Numbered from the stretch's first letter, positions 17,099-26,748 are shown. The stretch is 64,000 nucleotides of DNA from an uncultured Pseudoalteromonas sp. (GCA_947493455.1 CANLRB010000020.1:28625-92624), one strand, 5' to 3'. The notes: a model not told the origin generated them from the sequence alone. A program made the numbers and translations.

Positions 17099-17752
17099 TT
17101 ACGAACGTTTACGAAGTGGGATACCATCGTTGCTATTGGTGTTTAACAACACATCAATTGCAGAATCTGGCAATAACCCCTGTGCCGATGCGACTACAGC
17201 TTTAGATTTTACACCGATAATACGGGCGTTTATTAAGTAACCATATTGATGTCGCGTCATTGTTCCTGTGAGTGCATACTCAATCGGTAAATCCGCTCTG
17301 AGTTCCATAAAATCGCGACTAAAGACAAAATCTCCTTGTGGAGTAATACGAAAATAATCCGTTGTCTTAAAGTCTAGAACTGGAATACCAAATTTATGAA
17401 CTTCATGTACAAAACTCTCTGCAATTTGATTACCTATTAAATTCGTTGTTTGCAAGTCACTATCAAGCACCACAAAACTAGCCACTGCAAGCGGCGTAGT
17501 TTCATTAACATACTTAACATTTTCAACTAATTGGTGCATTAAACCGCGCACATAATAGTTTATATCTTTCACTCTCGCCGATTGCTCCAGATGAGGCATC
17601 ACTGATTTGCTCGTAAAGCTCTGAAAGCTATTATCAATCTGGTCGCTCGACACAGGTATAACTGCTTGCTCCGCTGGTCTAGGCATTAAAGACGTAGAAC
17701 AACCACATATCGTTACCACTAAACCTAACACCGTCAATTTAATTTTCGACAT
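17099..17752 (-). CDS. FlgO-like lipoprotein, copy 2 of 3
   Basis: At 217 residues it is the longest of the three. Its N-terminus is a hydrophobic signal with a slightly unusual lipobox (TICGC, Cys 18). The FlgO-like core reads LAVASFVVLDSDLQTTNLIGNQIAESF, then GIPVLDFKTTDYF, DFVFSRDFMEL, YALTGTMTRHQYGYLINARIIG. The start codon overlaps the stop of copy 1 in a TAATG junction, which implies translational coupling. Divergence among the three copies is high outside the core, so the duplication is not recent. Confidence 0.8.
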   Translation of the reverse strand: MSKIKLTVLGLVVTICGCSTSLMPRPAEQAVIPVSSDQIDNSFQSFTSKSVMPHLEQSARVKDINYYVRGLMHQLVENVKYVNETTPLAVASFVVLDSDLQTTNLIGNQIAESFVHEVHKFGIPVLDFKTTDYFRITPQGDFVFSRDFMELRADLPIEYALTGTMTRHQYGYLINARIIGVKSKAVVASAQGLLPDSAIDVLLNTNSNDGIPLRKRS

Positions 17753-18348
17753 TAGTTTTCACTCCTATAAATATACCCATTTCGCTGAATGACTTTCTCG
17801 TCTTGCCACATTGAATTGCGCGGGATCAATAAGGTTGCAGCAGAAACAAGACGGTTTGAATTAAAGTCAATCATTTTACTATTTACCATAAAGCCATTTT
17901 GTTGTTCAGTAATCGTACCTGTTAGAAAATAATCTATCTCCATGCGCGACGATAATTTATCAATGTCTCGAGACAGCAGCACATCTTGCTGAGGTTCGAT
18001 GCCAATTTCTTGACTCGTACGGAACTCAACAACATTAGCGCCAACTTGCGAGAACAATGTCTGCATACTCTCTTGTAACTGGTTGGCAAGACCAAATGCC
18101 TGACTATTCAGTGGTTGGTTAGTCAACGAGTCTGAAGGTAAAAAAGTCCCGATAGCAACAGCGGTTTCATTGTTAAGCGGCTGCATTGTATTAAGCATAG
18201 AGACAACAAGTTCTTTACTATAACTATGAACAGAGCGCTCACTCTGCTTACTAATATTTTTAGTCTGCCCAGCTGAAATTGGTATGTTTGGAGTTGAATC
18301 ACACGCCGTAAGAAAAAGAAAACAGCATGCTACATAAATTAAACGCAT
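17752..18348 (-). CDS. FlgO-like lipoprotein, copy 1 of 3
   Basis: This is the first gene of the trio, 198 residues. The lipoprotein signal ends at C16 (FLTAC). The core has the same layout as its neighbours: VAIGTFLPSDSLTNQ, AFGLANQLQESMQTLFSQVG, VVEFRTSQEI, DYFLTGTITEQQNGFMVNSKMID, LIPRNSMW. The three genes form one minus-strand operon ending at tRNA-Arg. Because all three share a predicted lipid anchor and one domain, they may assemble together in the outer or inner membrane; no function is demonstrated. Confidence 0.78.
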   Translation of the reverse strand: MRLIYVACCFLFLTACDSTPNIPISAGQTKNISKQSERSVHSYSKELVVSMLNTMQPLNNETAVAIGTFLPSDSLTNQPLNSQAFGLANQLQESMQTLFSQVGANVVEFRTSQEIGIEPQQDVLLSRDIDKLSSRMEIDYFLTGTITEQQNGFMVNSKMIDFNSNRLVSAATLLIPRNSMWQDEKVIQRNGYIYRSEN

Positions 18349-18383
18349 AAACAGATCCTAAATCAAATAATCTATTTCTATGC

Positions 18384-18408
18384 AAAAAGAGTGCCAAAAA
18401 GCACTCTT
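18384..18408 (-). terminator. Intrinsic terminator of galU
   Basis: On the minus strand AAGAGTGC (18408-18401) pairs with GCACTCTT (18394-18387) around a six-base loop and continues into T residues. It begins just after the galU stop codon. Confidence 0.85.
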
Positions 18409-18410
18409 GT

Positions 18411-19310
18411 TTAACTCGCTACTAGCGTCTTTATACGCTCTTTAATATGTGGCCCGATATCTGGTCGACGCAACGCATAGCACAAGTTCGCTGTCATATA
18501 ACCTAGTTTTGTGCCACAGTGGTAAAACTCTCCTGCCATATGAAATGCATCAATAGATTGTGTCACACACAAGGACTCAATTGCATCTGTTAACTGGACT
18601 TCATCGCTTGTATCTTTTCGAGTTGCGGCAAGAATTGGCCACATATCCGCACTAAATACGTAACGTCCAACAACCGCAAAAGTTGACGGCGCCTCGTTTC
18701 GACTTGGTTTTTCAATAAGGCTAACTACGTTCGCAGATTGATTTGATTTAAGCGAACAACCGGCAATGTCAACCACACCAAACTGGTCGATACAGCCTTG
18801 TGCCACTTCCTTGACCAGTATTTGGCTATGGCCAGTCGCTTTGTACCGTGCGACAAGCTGTGCTAGATTTTCATGCTTAAAATTGCAACTTAGCTCATCA
18901 ATAATAACATCAGGGAGCATCACAACAAATGGCTCATTGCCAATCACCGGATAAGCGCAGGCAATCGCATGGCCAAGTCCCATTGCTTCTCCTTGACGCA
19001 CATGAACAATCGTGACGTCTTTCGGACAGATCGATTTTACCTCTTCAAGCAATTGGCGTTTCACACGTTTTTCGAGAGTGGCTTCGAGTTCAAAACTAGT
19101 ATCAAAATGATTTTCAATGGAGTTTTTGCTGGAATGAGTTACCAACACAATTTCGCGGATCCCTGCGGCTACCGCTTCATCTACAACATATTGGATTAGT
19201 GGCTTGTCGACCAGCGGTAACATCTCTTTTGGCAGGGCTTTTGTTGCTGGCAACATACGTGTGCCAAGCCCTGCAACCGGGATTACCGCTTTTAAATTCA
19301 CCTCTGACAT
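18411..19310 (-). CDS. galU: UTP-glucose-1-phosphate uridylyltransferase
   Basis: This 299-residue cytoplasmic enzyme makes UDP-glucose from UTP and glucose 1-phosphate for surface polysaccharides. The nucleotidyltransferase signature is at the start ([25 protein letters not shown]), with the family blocks [32 protein letters not shown]-type [13 protein letters not shown], and GTKLGYM near the C-terminus. Length matches E. coli GalU. It is transcribed toward its own terminator; thyA is upstream on the same strand with a 41-base gap, so read-through from the rppH-thyA unit is possible. Confidence 0.96.
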   Translation of the reverse strand: MSEVNLKAVIPVAGLGTRMLPATKALPKEMLPLVDKPLIQYVVDEAVAAGIREIVLVTHSSKNSIENHFDTSFELEATLEKRVKRQLLEEVKSICPKDVTIVHVRQGEAMGLGHAIACAYPVIGNEPFVVMLPDVIIDELSCNFKHENLAQLVARYKATGHSQILVKEVAQGCIDQFGVVDIAGCSLKSNQSANVVSLIEKPSRNEAPSTFAVVGRYVFSADMWPILAATRKDTSDEVQLTDAIESLCVTQSIDAFHMAGEFYHCGTKLGYMTANLCYALRRPDIGPHIKERIKTLVAS

Positions 19311-19351
19311 TGCTATTCCTTTTGCTTAGATGTCGGATAAAAGCAGTTCAA

Positions 19352-20203
19352 CTATACAGCAAATGGATACTTTATTGGCTCATGGCATTGGTAACCTGTC
19401 ACTTCAAAATCATCCGTTGTCACCCAAGTTTCAATATCCGACAAAGATTTAATGTTGGGATTAATGCGCAATTGCGGTGAGTCAAATGGTTCACGTTTTA
19501 ATTGCACGTCTCGCATTAATTCTAGTTGATTTTCATAAATATGCGCATTGACAATTTTGTGGTACGCTTTTCCGGCTTTATGTCCAGTAATTTGCGCAAC
19601 CAGTGCAAGTAATACAAAACATTGAATCTGATTGAAATTCAAGCCAAGAGGCACATCACAACTGCGTTGATACGAAGTTAAATAGAGCGTATCACCGAGT
19701 AACGAAAAAGTATGTGTATGCATGCACGGGCGCAAACACCCCATTTCAAACTCGCCAGGGTTATAAAACGTAACGATTTCAGCACGGTCGTCAATTCCAT
19801 TGGTAAGGTTTTCAATCACCTTTTTCAGTTGATCTAACTGCGAGCCATCACTACGCTGCCATGAACGCCCTTGTACGCCATAAACTCGCCCCATGTCATC
19901 TTCACCCTTACGATGCGGGTTATTAAGCCAGGCTTGGTTTTCGTTTGCATTGGCATTCCATGTGTTGCAGCCTATTTCTCTAAACTGTGCCGCACTGTCA
20001 TAGCCTCTTAAATAGCCTAGTAATTCTGCAATGGCCGCTTTATAAAAGCTTTTACGAGTTGTAATCAAAGGGAATTTATTATTCTCTACATCGTATTCAA
20101 GATCGGCATTAATTACCGTTAAACAACGAATACCAGTACGTTTATTCTCAACCCACTCACCCTGGTCTATGATGCGTTGACATAATTCTAAATATTGTTT
20201 CAT
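19352..20203 (-). CDS. thyA: Thymidylate synthase (long variant)
   Basis: It converts dUMP to dTMP using methylenetetrahydrofolate. The product has 283 residues, against 264 in E. coli ThyA, and matches the longer form known from vibrios and relatives. Visible family features are the start MKQYLEL, the catalytic Cys about position 160 ([10 protein letters not shown]), the nucleotide block [18 protein letters not shown], and the C-terminal KYPFAV. It departs from the classic enzyme in several places. The phosphate-binding Arg pair (SRRII in E. coli) reads DRAEIV here, and the Cys loop is RPC in place of APC. It follows lgt by one base, so the genes are coupled as in E. coli. Confidence 0.93.
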   Translation of the reverse strand: MKQYLELCQRIIDQGEWVENKRTGIRCLTVINADLEYDVENNKFPLITTRKSFYKAAIAELLGYLRGYDSAAQFREIGCNTWNANANENQAWLNNPHRKGEDDMGRVYGVQGRSWQRSDGSQLDQLKKVIENLTNGIDDRAEIVTFYNPGEFEMGCLRPCMHTHTFSLLGDTLYLTSYQRSCDVPLGLNFNQIQCFVLLALVAQITGHKAGKAYHKIVNAHIYENQLELMRDVQLKREPFDSPQLRINPNIKSLSDIETWVTTDDFEVTGYQCHEPIKYPFAV

Positions 20204-20204
20204 G

Positions 20205-21005
20205 TTACTTCTCTGTAGTCGCTTGAGAGAGCGGTTGTTGACGGTATGCCCAAATCATTAATCCAGCCCCTGCAATAATCATCGGCAGCGACAAAATTTG
20301 CCCTTGAGAAATAAAGCCTGCATATAAACCAATATGTGCATCAGGTTCGCGGAAATACTCGATAGCAAAACGAAACACGCCATAACCTAATAAAAATAAA
20401 CCACCAACGCTACCAGCGGGTTTTGGTTTACGAATAAACCATTGCAACATAAGAAATAATACAAACCCTTCAAAAAACGCTTCATATAACTGGGATGGAT
20501 GACGCGGCTCTGTGCCGCCACTTGGGAAAACAATGCCCCAAGAGACATCTGTCGTGCGCCCCCACAATTCGCCGTTAATAAAATTACCAATACGGCCAAA
20601 TAACAAACCTAGTGGTACTAACGGGGCAACAAAATCTCCCACAGCCAGCAGAGGTTGATTGCGAGTTTTCGAGAACCAAGCAATCGCAGCGACAACACCT
20701 ATCACACCACCATGAAACGACATCCCACCTTCCCATATTTTAAAGAGATATAATGGGTCTTCTAAAAAGTAACTAAATTGGTAAAAAAGTACATAGCCAA
20801 TTCGGCCACCTAATATCACACCGAGCATGCCAAAAAACAGTAAATCACTAACCATTTCTTTTGACCAACCTGAATTTGGCTTAGCAGCAGCGCGGCCAGC
20901 TAACCAACTTGCACTAACAAATGCCAACAGATACATCATGCCATACCAGTGCACACTGATCGGCCCAATACTAAAAATAACAGGATCTATTTGAGGAAAT
21001 TCCAC
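20205..21005 (-). CDS. lgt: Prolipoprotein diacylglyceryl transferase
   Basis: This 266-residue inner-membrane enzyme adds diacylglycerol to the lipobox cysteine of prolipoproteins. It has seven predicted membrane segments and the Lgt signature [14 protein letters not shown] (residues about 142-155), plus [11 protein letters not shown] near the start and [13 protein letters not shown]. The start is GTG at 21003-21005, preceded by GAAGG on the minus strand. It serves the several lipoproteins coded in this window. Coupled to thyA downstream, 11 bases from the TauE-type permease upstream. Confidence 0.97.
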   Translation of the reverse strand: MEFPQIDPVIFSIGPISVHWYGMMYLLAFVSASWLAGRAAAKPNSGWSKEMVSDLLFFGMLGVILGGRIGYVLFYQFSYFLEDPLYLFKIWEGGMSFHGGVIGVVAAIAWFSKTRNQPLLAVGDFVAPLVPLGLLFGRIGNFINGELWGRTTDVSWGIVFPSGGTEPRHPSQLYEAFFEGFVLFLMLQWFIRKPKPAGSVGGLFLLGYGVFRFAIEYFREPDAHIGLYAGFISQGQILSLPMIIAGAGLMIWAYRQQPLSQATTEK

Positions 21006-21016
21006 TTTCTAACCTT

Positions 21017-21820
21017 CTAAACAAGTAGCATTTTAATTGCTACTAAAACCAAAATAAGTGCAAATATTTTTTTTATCATTGCAACAGGTAAATATTGTGT
21101 CGCCTTAGCACCGAGCTGAGCAAATATTGCAGAAGTCACCACTATACCAAAAAGTGCCGGCAAATAAACATAGCCAACAAAGCCGTTTGAGAGCGCAGCA
21201 AATTGCCAACCAGCATATATAAACCCGACCGTACCAAATAGCGCAATTAAGATACCACTGAGGGCTGCGCAGCCAATCGCTTTTTTCATATCAATTTGAA
21301 AATAGTTCAAAAAGGGCACAAGCAATGCCCCGCCGCCAATTCCTATCATGCCAGACAATCCGCCAATAACACTTGTAAGTCCTGTTATAATCGGCCCAGA
21401 AGGCAAAGGACGGGATGCTGTTTGCAACGCCGGAAACGTCATTCTTGAAGCAATAAAAAACACACAAAGGGCAAACACCCACTCAAGGGTTATATGATCA
21501 ATCCCCGTTGCCACAAAGCCACTAAATAAAGCACCGAGTGACACCCCTATCAAGACCCAAGGCGCGATATGCCAAGGGATATTGCCGTGTTTATGATGGG
21601 CTATAGCGGATGATGTTGAGGTGAAGATAATTGAGGCGAGCGACGTCGCTATCGCAATCAACATTGCTTGTTCTGCGTCAACGACCTTAAAACTCGTTAA
21701 CAACACACTGAGCACAGGTACAATAATTAATCCGCCACCTATCCCCAACAATCCAGCTAAAAAACCAACTACGCACCCCAATACACCACATATTAATACG
21801 ATGCTTAGCAGTTCATTCAT
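21017..21820 (-). CDS. TauE/SafE-family membrane permease
   Basis: This 267-residue protein has about eight membrane helices in two repeats, each starting with the family's glycine-rich motif (FLAGLLGIGGGLIIVPVL and IGGLSGMIGIGGGALLVPFL). Family members export or import sulfite, sulfoacetate and related anions, but many copies have no known substrate. It is inserted between ptsP (11 bases) and lgt (11 bases), within an operon otherwise like that of E. coli, where the two are adjacent. No sulfur genes are near. Confidence 0.9.
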   Translation of the reverse strand: MNELLSIVLICGVLGCVVGFLAGLLGIGGGLIIVPVLSVLLTSFKVVDAEQAMLIAIATSLASIIFTSTSSAIAHHKHGNIPWHIAPWVLIGVSLGALFSGFVATGIDHITLEWVFALCVFFIASRMTFPALQTASRPLPSGPIITGLTSVIGGLSGMIGIGGGALLVPFLNYFQIDMKKAIGCAALSGILIALFGTVGFIYAGWQFAALSNGFVGYVYLPALFGIVVTSAIFAQLGAKATQYLPVAMIKKIFALILVLVAIKMLLV

Positions 21821-21831
21821 ATTTTACTATC

Positions 21832-24111
21832 CTACTGGTGAGAGCGTTGAAAGTGACTATAGAGTATTTCAGATAAATTTTGCGATAGTATAAACTGATG
21901 TAAGTGCTGATGCACCTGATTTGCAGTTGCCGCCATTAAACAATCAGCCAATAACCTTTCCATATCCGCCGTTTTCAAACGTCGCAACACATACTTAACA
22001 CGACCAATTGATGCCACGCTCATACTTAAATTACGATAGCCCATGGCAATGAGTAAAAGTGCACCTTCGGGGTCAGCTGCGAGCTCGCCGCATAAGCTAA
22101 AGTTGAGTTCAACCGCAACACATTGCTGTGCGATATCATGCAATGCTCTGAGCACCGCGGGGTGATAGCTATCAAAAAGTGATGCCACACGCGAATTAGT
22201 GCGATCCACTGCAAGTAAGTATTGCGTTAAATCGTTACTGCCAATCGAACAAAAATCGACATGCTTTGCCCATTCGCTGATCAAATAAACCGACGATGGC
22301 ACCTCTATCATAATGCCAATACACGGATACTCTAATGATGGCATGCTGTGCTCTGCCACCAGCTCATCATATGCTTGAGAAATTAATCTCTTTGCCTCAA
22401 TGACTTCTTCTACATCTGACACCATAGGGAGCATAATACGCAAATTACCAAGTCCACAATTCGCCCAGAGCATCGCTTTGATTTGGTCGAGAAATAATTC
22501 TGGATGATCAAGGCTAATGCGGATACCGCGCCAACCTAAAAATGGGTTTTCTTCACTAAAATTAAAATATGACAATGCTTTATCGCCGCCAATGTCGAGC
22601 GTTCGCATAGTGACCGGTAACGGCGCATACCATTTTAATAACTTTTTATACCACTGAGTTTGTAATTGTAAGCTAGGAAACTGGGTATGCTGCATAAACC
22701 AAGCTTCGGTGCGATACAGTCCAACACCCTCTGTTGATTTTCCGCCAATCGAATCATCAGCGGCACCAAGCCCTTCATTAGAAAGTAAATTTACTTTTTC
22801 GCCATCGAGTGTAATGCATGGCTCATCATATTCTTGTAAAAATTTACTTTTTAATAAATTCTCATTCTTTAACAGCGTTTTATATTCATTAAGCAATAGC
22901 TTAGTCGGTGAAATAATTAACGTATTGGTATAGGCATCAAGAACGATTTGCTTTCCGACAACTTCAGATAAGGCGAGATCATCTACTCCCCACAGAGCTG
23001 GCAATCCCATTGCCCTTGTTATGATCGATGCGTGTGAACTCGCGCCACCGGTTAAACTTACCACACCAACGAGTAACTCTTTGGGCACCTCAGCTAACAC
23101 TGTCGGTGTCACCGTTTGTGCAATCAAAACAACAGGCTCATGCACTTCAACCTGACGCCGCTCATTAGCCAGCATATGGTGTAAAACGCGCGTACCGATT
23201 TCTTGAATGTCACTTGCTCGCTCACGAATATAGCTATCCTGCATCGCCATAAATTGCTCTACGAGCTGCTCGATCACTAATTTAAGTGCACTTTTTGCGC
23301 ACCAACCAAGTTTAATTTTTGCTTCAACTTGGTCGCCTAAGCTTTTAGCTTCAAGCAGTTGCTCGTACACAGTGAATATTGCGACCGTTTGCGTATCAAG
23401 CCCCGAGTCAATTTTCTTAGCTAAAGCACGAAACTCTTTTCGAGTCGAAATTACCGCATGGTGAAATAAACGAATTTGCGATTGTGCGTCGGGTACTTTC
23501 GCCAACTCTATTTGAGTAAGGTCAACACTTGGGGCAATTACTAGGGCCTTACCAATTGCCACACCTGGTGCGCTCGCAATACCATGTAACCGGGTTGTTT
23601 GATGCGCTATCTCAGCCTGATGCAAAATATGTTTTGCCCCAGCATGGGCGAGTTGACCTGCTATCTGCGCAGATAAAGTAACTAGAAAAGACTCTTCATC
23701 TTGGTTAAAAACTCGCGCTGCTTTTTGTTGAACAACAATAACCCCGAGTACTTTTCGGTGGTGAATGATAGGGACCGCTAAAAAAGCATTATAAGTGTCT
23801 TCTTTAACTTCAGGGGCATGTTTAAAACTCGGATGCTTTTGCGCCATAGGAAGATTAAGGACTTCTTCTCGCTTTGCAACAAGCCCAACTAACCCTTCAT
23901 TTTGGCCGATTCTAAATCGACCAACAGCACTTTGATTTAGACCATCGGTGGCCATTAAAACGAAATCAGCGTGCGCTTCATCAGCAAAGTAAACTGAGCA
24001 ACATTGCGTGCTCATCGCGTGTTTGATGCCTGAGACAAACTCCTTTAGCGCTAAAGTTAAATCAGGTTGTTGTGCAACACTGTATGCAATTTCTTTTAAC
24101 GCCGATAACAC
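21832..24111 (-). CDS. ptsP: Phosphoenolpyruvate-protein phosphotransferase PtsP (enzyme I-Ntr)
   Basis: The 759 residues contain an N-terminal GAF domain (1-165), an enzyme I helical HPr-binding region (about 180-300), the phospho-histidine domain with H360 in GGASSHASIITRAMG, and a C-terminal PEP-binding barrel (YRTEAWFMQ, RTLDIGGDKALSYF, GSNDLTQYLLAVDR, FSLCGELAADP). It starts the nitrogen-related phosphotransfer chain by passing phosphate from PEP to NPr. The start is GTG at 24109-24111 with a strong AAGGAGG seven bases upstream. rppH precedes it by 14 bases, as in E. coli. Confidence 0.97.
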   Translation of the reverse strand: MLSALKEIAYSVAQQPDLTLALKEFVSGIKHAMSTQCCSVYFADEAHADFVLMATDGLNQSAVGRFRIGQNEGLVGLVAKREEVLNLPMAQKHPSFKHAPEVKEDTYNAFLAVPIIHHRKVLGVIVVQQKAARVFNQDEESFLVTLSAQIAGQLAHAGAKHILHQAEIAHQTTRLHGIASAPGVAIGKALVIAPSVDLTQIELAKVPDAQSQIRLFHHAVISTRKEFRALAKKIDSGLDTQTVAIFTVYEQLLEAKSLGDQVEAKIKLGWCAKSALKLVIEQLVEQFMAMQDSYIRERASDIQEIGTRVLHHMLANERRQVEVHEPVVLIAQTVTPTVLAEVPKELLVGVVSLTGGASSHASIITRAMGLPALWGVDDLALSEVVGKQIVLDAYTNTLIISPTKLLLNEYKTLLKNENLLKSKFLQEYDEPCITLDGEKVNLLSNEGLGAADDSIGGKSTEGVGLYRTEAWFMQHTQFPSLQLQTQWYKKLLKWYAPLPVTMRTLDIGGDKALSYFNFSEENPFLGWRGIRISLDHPELFLDQIKAMLWANCGLGNLRIMLPMVSDVEEVIEAKRLISQAYDELVAEHSMPSLEYPCIGIMIEVPSSVYLISEWAKHVDFCSIGSNDLTQYLLAVDRTNSRVASLFDSYHPAVLRALHDIAQQCVAVELNFSLCGELAADPEGALLLIAMGYRNLSMSVASIGRVKYVLRRLKTADMERLLADCLMAATANQVHQHLHQFILSQNLSEILYSHFQRSHQ

Positions 24112-24125
24112 TTTGCCTCCTTAAA

Positions 24126-24638
24126 CTATCGCCTACTTCGCCACGTGTTTTGTTCTTTTCGATGAAACGGCATTGCAACCGGAGCAAATTCCTTCATCAC
24201 TTTGCGATACACATCGCGCTTAAACGAAACAACTTGTCGTACCGGATACCAGTAGCTAACCCATCGCCAATCATCAAATTCCGGATGATTAGTTTGCAGT
24301 AAATCAACATCTTCGTCTTTACAGCGTAACTTGAGTAGAAACCATTTTTGTTTTTGGCCGATACAAACTGGGCTTGAATCACGCCGAATTAGTCGTTTCG
24401 GTAATTTATAGCGTAGCCAATGTTTTGAACTTGCGATAATTTCGACATCTTGTGGCTTCAGTCCGACTTCTTCGTTTAGCTCGCGGTACATTGTTTCTTC
24501 AGCGGTTTCGCCTTGATCAACGCCGCCTTGAGGAAATTGCCAAGAGTGTTGCCCATAACGACGTGCCCAAAACACTTGTCCTTGATTGTTGCATATTACG
24601 ATACCCACATTGGCTCGAAAACCTTCAGCATCTATCAC
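24126..24638 (-). CDS. rppH: RNA pyrophosphohydrolase
   Basis: This 170-residue Nudix enzyme removes pyrophosphate from the 5' end of mRNAs and so triggers RNase E decay. The Nudix box is complete ([23 protein letters not shown]). The N-terminus [15 protein letters not shown] is close to that of E. coli RppH, which supports the GTG start at 24636-24638. First gene of the minus-strand rppH-ptsP-permease-lgt-thyA unit. The upstream gap holds the DnaA-box cluster. Confidence 0.97.
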   Translation of the reverse strand: MIDAEGFRANVGIVICNNQGQVFWARRYGQHSWQFPQGGVDQGETAEETMYRELNEEVGLKPQDVEIIASSKHWLRYKLPKRLIRRDSSPVCIGQKQKWFLLKLRCKDEDVDLLQTNHPEFDDWRWVSYWYPVRQVVSFKRDVYRKVMKEFAPVAMPFHRKEQNTWRSRR

Positions 24639-25057
24639 GTGTATAAGACCTAATTACAGATATGTTATTGTTTTGATTGTTCCACAATCACGACATTTCG
24701 GCAATCTAAAATCACAGATAAACTCAGCTTACACACAGCTTGTGCATAAAATTAATAAAACACGCTTATTTAACAAACAAATCCACAAAAAACCTGCTTA
24801 TAGATCGAGTTCTCCACAGATTCTGTGGATAAAACTGTTTACAAACCTGTATTTCGCATATTTTATCAACACGAAGTGATTTTAAAATCTTCACAAAGCA
24901 AAAGAAAAAACATACAAAACAATAACTTAAACCAAGTACACAGTGCCTTTTTTATTCCACACAGAAACACGTTCAATATATGACCACCTGACATTACCAT
25001 TTATACTTGATCACCTCTTTGATACAATATTTCTCCAATTTATCTAACTTTCTTTTT
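24639..25057. other. Gene-free AT-rich region between rppH and mutH
   Basis: This 419-base stretch separates divergent rppH and mutH and has no convincing coding frame. It must hold both promoters. Its notable content is the group of DnaA-box-like nonamers at 24729-24871, described separately. Past 24880 it is A-rich and otherwise plain. Confidence 0.7.
24729..24871. promoter_or_regulatory. Cluster of DnaA-box-like sites
   Basis: Against the consensus TTATNCACA there are two perfect sites, both on the minus strand: TTATGCACA at 24741-24749 and TTATCCACA at 24824-24832. One-mismatch sites on the plus strand are TTACACACA (24729-24737), TTCTCCACA (24810-24818) and TTATCAACA (24863-24871). A weaker AAATCCACA lies at 24779-24787. 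The pair at 24810 and 24824 is head to head and forms the palindrome TCCACAG-ATT-CTGTGGA. This density within 143 bases is above chance even for AT-rich DNA. E. coli has a DnaA-reactivating sequence (DARS2) beside mutH, so a related role is plausible. Confidence 0.55.
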
Positions 25058-25732
25058 ATGGCACGACCAACACCACCCACAACAGCGACTGAGTTAATGC
25101 AACGTGTAGATGCCATCGCAGGCCTTACTTTAGGAGAAGTCGCAGCTCAATATCAATTTACAACCCCGCAAAATTTATTACGCGATAAAGGCTGGATTGG
25201 CCAACTCATTGAATATGCGCTTGGTGCAGATGGTGGTTCAAAACCTGAACCTGATTTTTCACATTTAAGCATTGAATTAAAAACCTTGCCAATTTCATAC
25301 AGTGGCAAACCCCTTGAAACAACTTACGTTTCGGTAACACCACTCAAAAATCTGCAAAATACAGTTTGGGAAGAGTCTGTTATCTATAAGAAGCTTCGTC
25401 ATGTATTGTGGCTGCCAATTTTATCTGAGCGCGATTTGGCACCTGTCGATCGCATTGTAGGAAGTGGTTTTTTATGGCAACCGAACCCAAATCAAATGGC
25501 ACGTTTAAAACAAGACTGGGAAGAGCTCACCGAAATGATTTGTCTCGGTAAAATAGAACAAATAAATGGGCGGTTTGGACAAGTAGTTCAATTACGTCCG
25601 AAAGCCGCAAATAGTAAGGCATTGACCGAAGCAATTGGCCCAAACGGTCACCTAATCCAGACTCTACCTCGCGGCTACTATTTAAAAACACACTTTACAG
25701 GCGAAATTCTCGCACAGCAATTTGGACTCTAG
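25058..25732 (+). CDS. mutH: DNA mismatch repair endonuclease MutH
   Basis: At 224 residues from the ATG at 25058 it matches E. coli MutH in length; an upstream frame opening at 25007 would add 17 residues with no homology. MutH nicks the unmethylated strand at hemimethylated GATC sites after MutS/MutL activation. Visible blocks are GWIGQLIEYALGA, the catalytic acidic residues and ELK triad in PDFSHLSIELKTLPI, and PRGYYLKTHFTGEIL near the end. Its presence implies Dam-directed repair in this organism. Its stop overlaps the glk stop by 3-4 bases on the opposite strand. Confidence 0.96.
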   Translation: MARPTPPTTATELMQRVDAIAGLTLGEVAAQYQFTTPQNLLRDKGWIGQLIEYALGADGGSKPEPDFSHLSIELKTLPISYSGKPLETTYVSVTPLKNLQNTVWEESVIYKKLRHVLWLPILSERDLAPVDRIVGSGFLWQPNPNQMARLKQDWEELTEMICLGKIEQINGRFGQVVQLRPKAANSKALTEAIGPNGHLIQTLPRGYYLKTHFTGEILAQQFGL

Positions 25733-26748
25733 ACATACTGATTAGCTAGCAATTGGTTTAAAAATACAGCAGCGCCTAACAACCCAGGCTGACTTTCAGT
25801 TATAACAAAAACAGGAGTCTGTTCTGGAATATGGGACAATCGGCCTTTAGCGGTAAAACGTGCACTAAACTCACTCAGCTTTAAGAACTCAGTAAACCTC
25901 GGTACAATGCCACCGGCAATATAAACGCCACCAAAGCTACTGTTGAGTAATGCAAGATTACCAGCAAAACTGCCGAGCACCATACAAAATTGCTGCAACG
26001 CAATTCTGCAAAATGGGCAGCTTCCTGAAATAGCATTACTCGAAATATCAGCCGCTGTAAGCCGACGATCAAATAAAATGGATTGCTCGCTGTTAGTTTT
26101 GCTGTAGTAATTAATAATTGCACTGTATATTTGTTCTAAACCGTATCCCGACAACAGCTGCTCATATGATATTCTGGGCTTAAATTCACTTAAGTAATCA
26201 AATATAACCAGTTCCAATTCACTAACCGGCGCAAAGTCACAGTGCCCTCCTTCGGAATCAATGCAATGCCAAAAAGTTTTATCGCTAATTTGTACTGGAG
26301 TCAGTGTTGCAACACCAAGCCCTGTGCCAGGGCCGCAAATAGAGATAGTACTTTTTTTACGGCCTCTCAATGGCCCTCGAATATGAAACTTTTGGTCGTC
26401 TGTTAAATAAGGCACTGACATTGCAATCGCTTTATAATCATTAATAAAATGCAAACTGTTCAAACCTAAGTCAACTTTGAGCTTAGTCTGAGAAAACGTC
26501 CAAGGTAGATTTGTCATTGAGATCAAATCATCATCGGTTGGACAAGCGATAGCTAAACATGCATGTAAATTACAATCTTGTAACTGTTGCTGTGAAATAT
26601 ATACCTTTAATACATCTGCCAATTCAGCAAAATTACCACATTTAAAAACCTCTATATGTGTTAATTGGTTATCATTCATTGCCTGTGCGATGCGGATATT
26701 GGTACCACCTATATCCGCAACAAGCCTGATTTCACGTTTATATTTCAT
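25729..26748 (-). CDS. glk: Glucokinase (bacterial Glk type)
   Basis: This 339-residue cytoplasmic kinase phosphorylates glucose with ATP. The phosphate-binding motif is VADIGGTNIRIAQA at the N-terminus; other family blocks are ISMTNLPWTFS, HFINDYKAIAMSVP, CGPGTGLGVATL and EGGHCDFAPVSELE (the glucose-contacting Glu/His region). It belongs to the Glk family, not ROK, since the ROK zinc motif is absent. Last gene of the beta-glucan operon: its start is 2 bases from the GH3 stop, so glucose released in the periplasm can be phosphorylated on entry. Confidence 0.94.
   Translation of the reverse strand: MKYKREIRLVADIGGTNIRIAQAMNDNQLTHIEVFKCGNFAELADVLKVYISQQQLQDCNLHACLAIACPTDDDLISMTNLPWTFSQTKLKVDLGLNSLHFINDYKAIAMSVPYLTDDQKFHIRGPLRGRKKSTISICGPGTGLGVATLTPVQISDKTFWHCIDSEGGHCDFAPVSELELVIFDYLSEFKPRISYEQLLSGYGLEQIYSAIINYYSKTNSEQSILFDRRLTAADISSNAISGSCPFCRIALQQFCMVLGSFAGNLALLNSSFGGVYIAGGIVPRFTEFLKLSEFSARFTAKGRLSHIPEQTPVFVITESQPGLLGAAVFLNQLLANQYV

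Noticed and set aside
16442-18348. Genomic island inserted at tRNA-Arg
   Set aside because: No integrase, no direct repeat of the tRNA 3' end and no change in gene style near the tRNA; the FlgO-like genes read toward it from a normal operon.
24639-25057. Chromosomal replication origin
   Set aside because: DnaA boxes are present, but dnaA, dnaN, rpmH and mnmG are absent and the gene context (rppH, mutH) is that of a non-origin locus.
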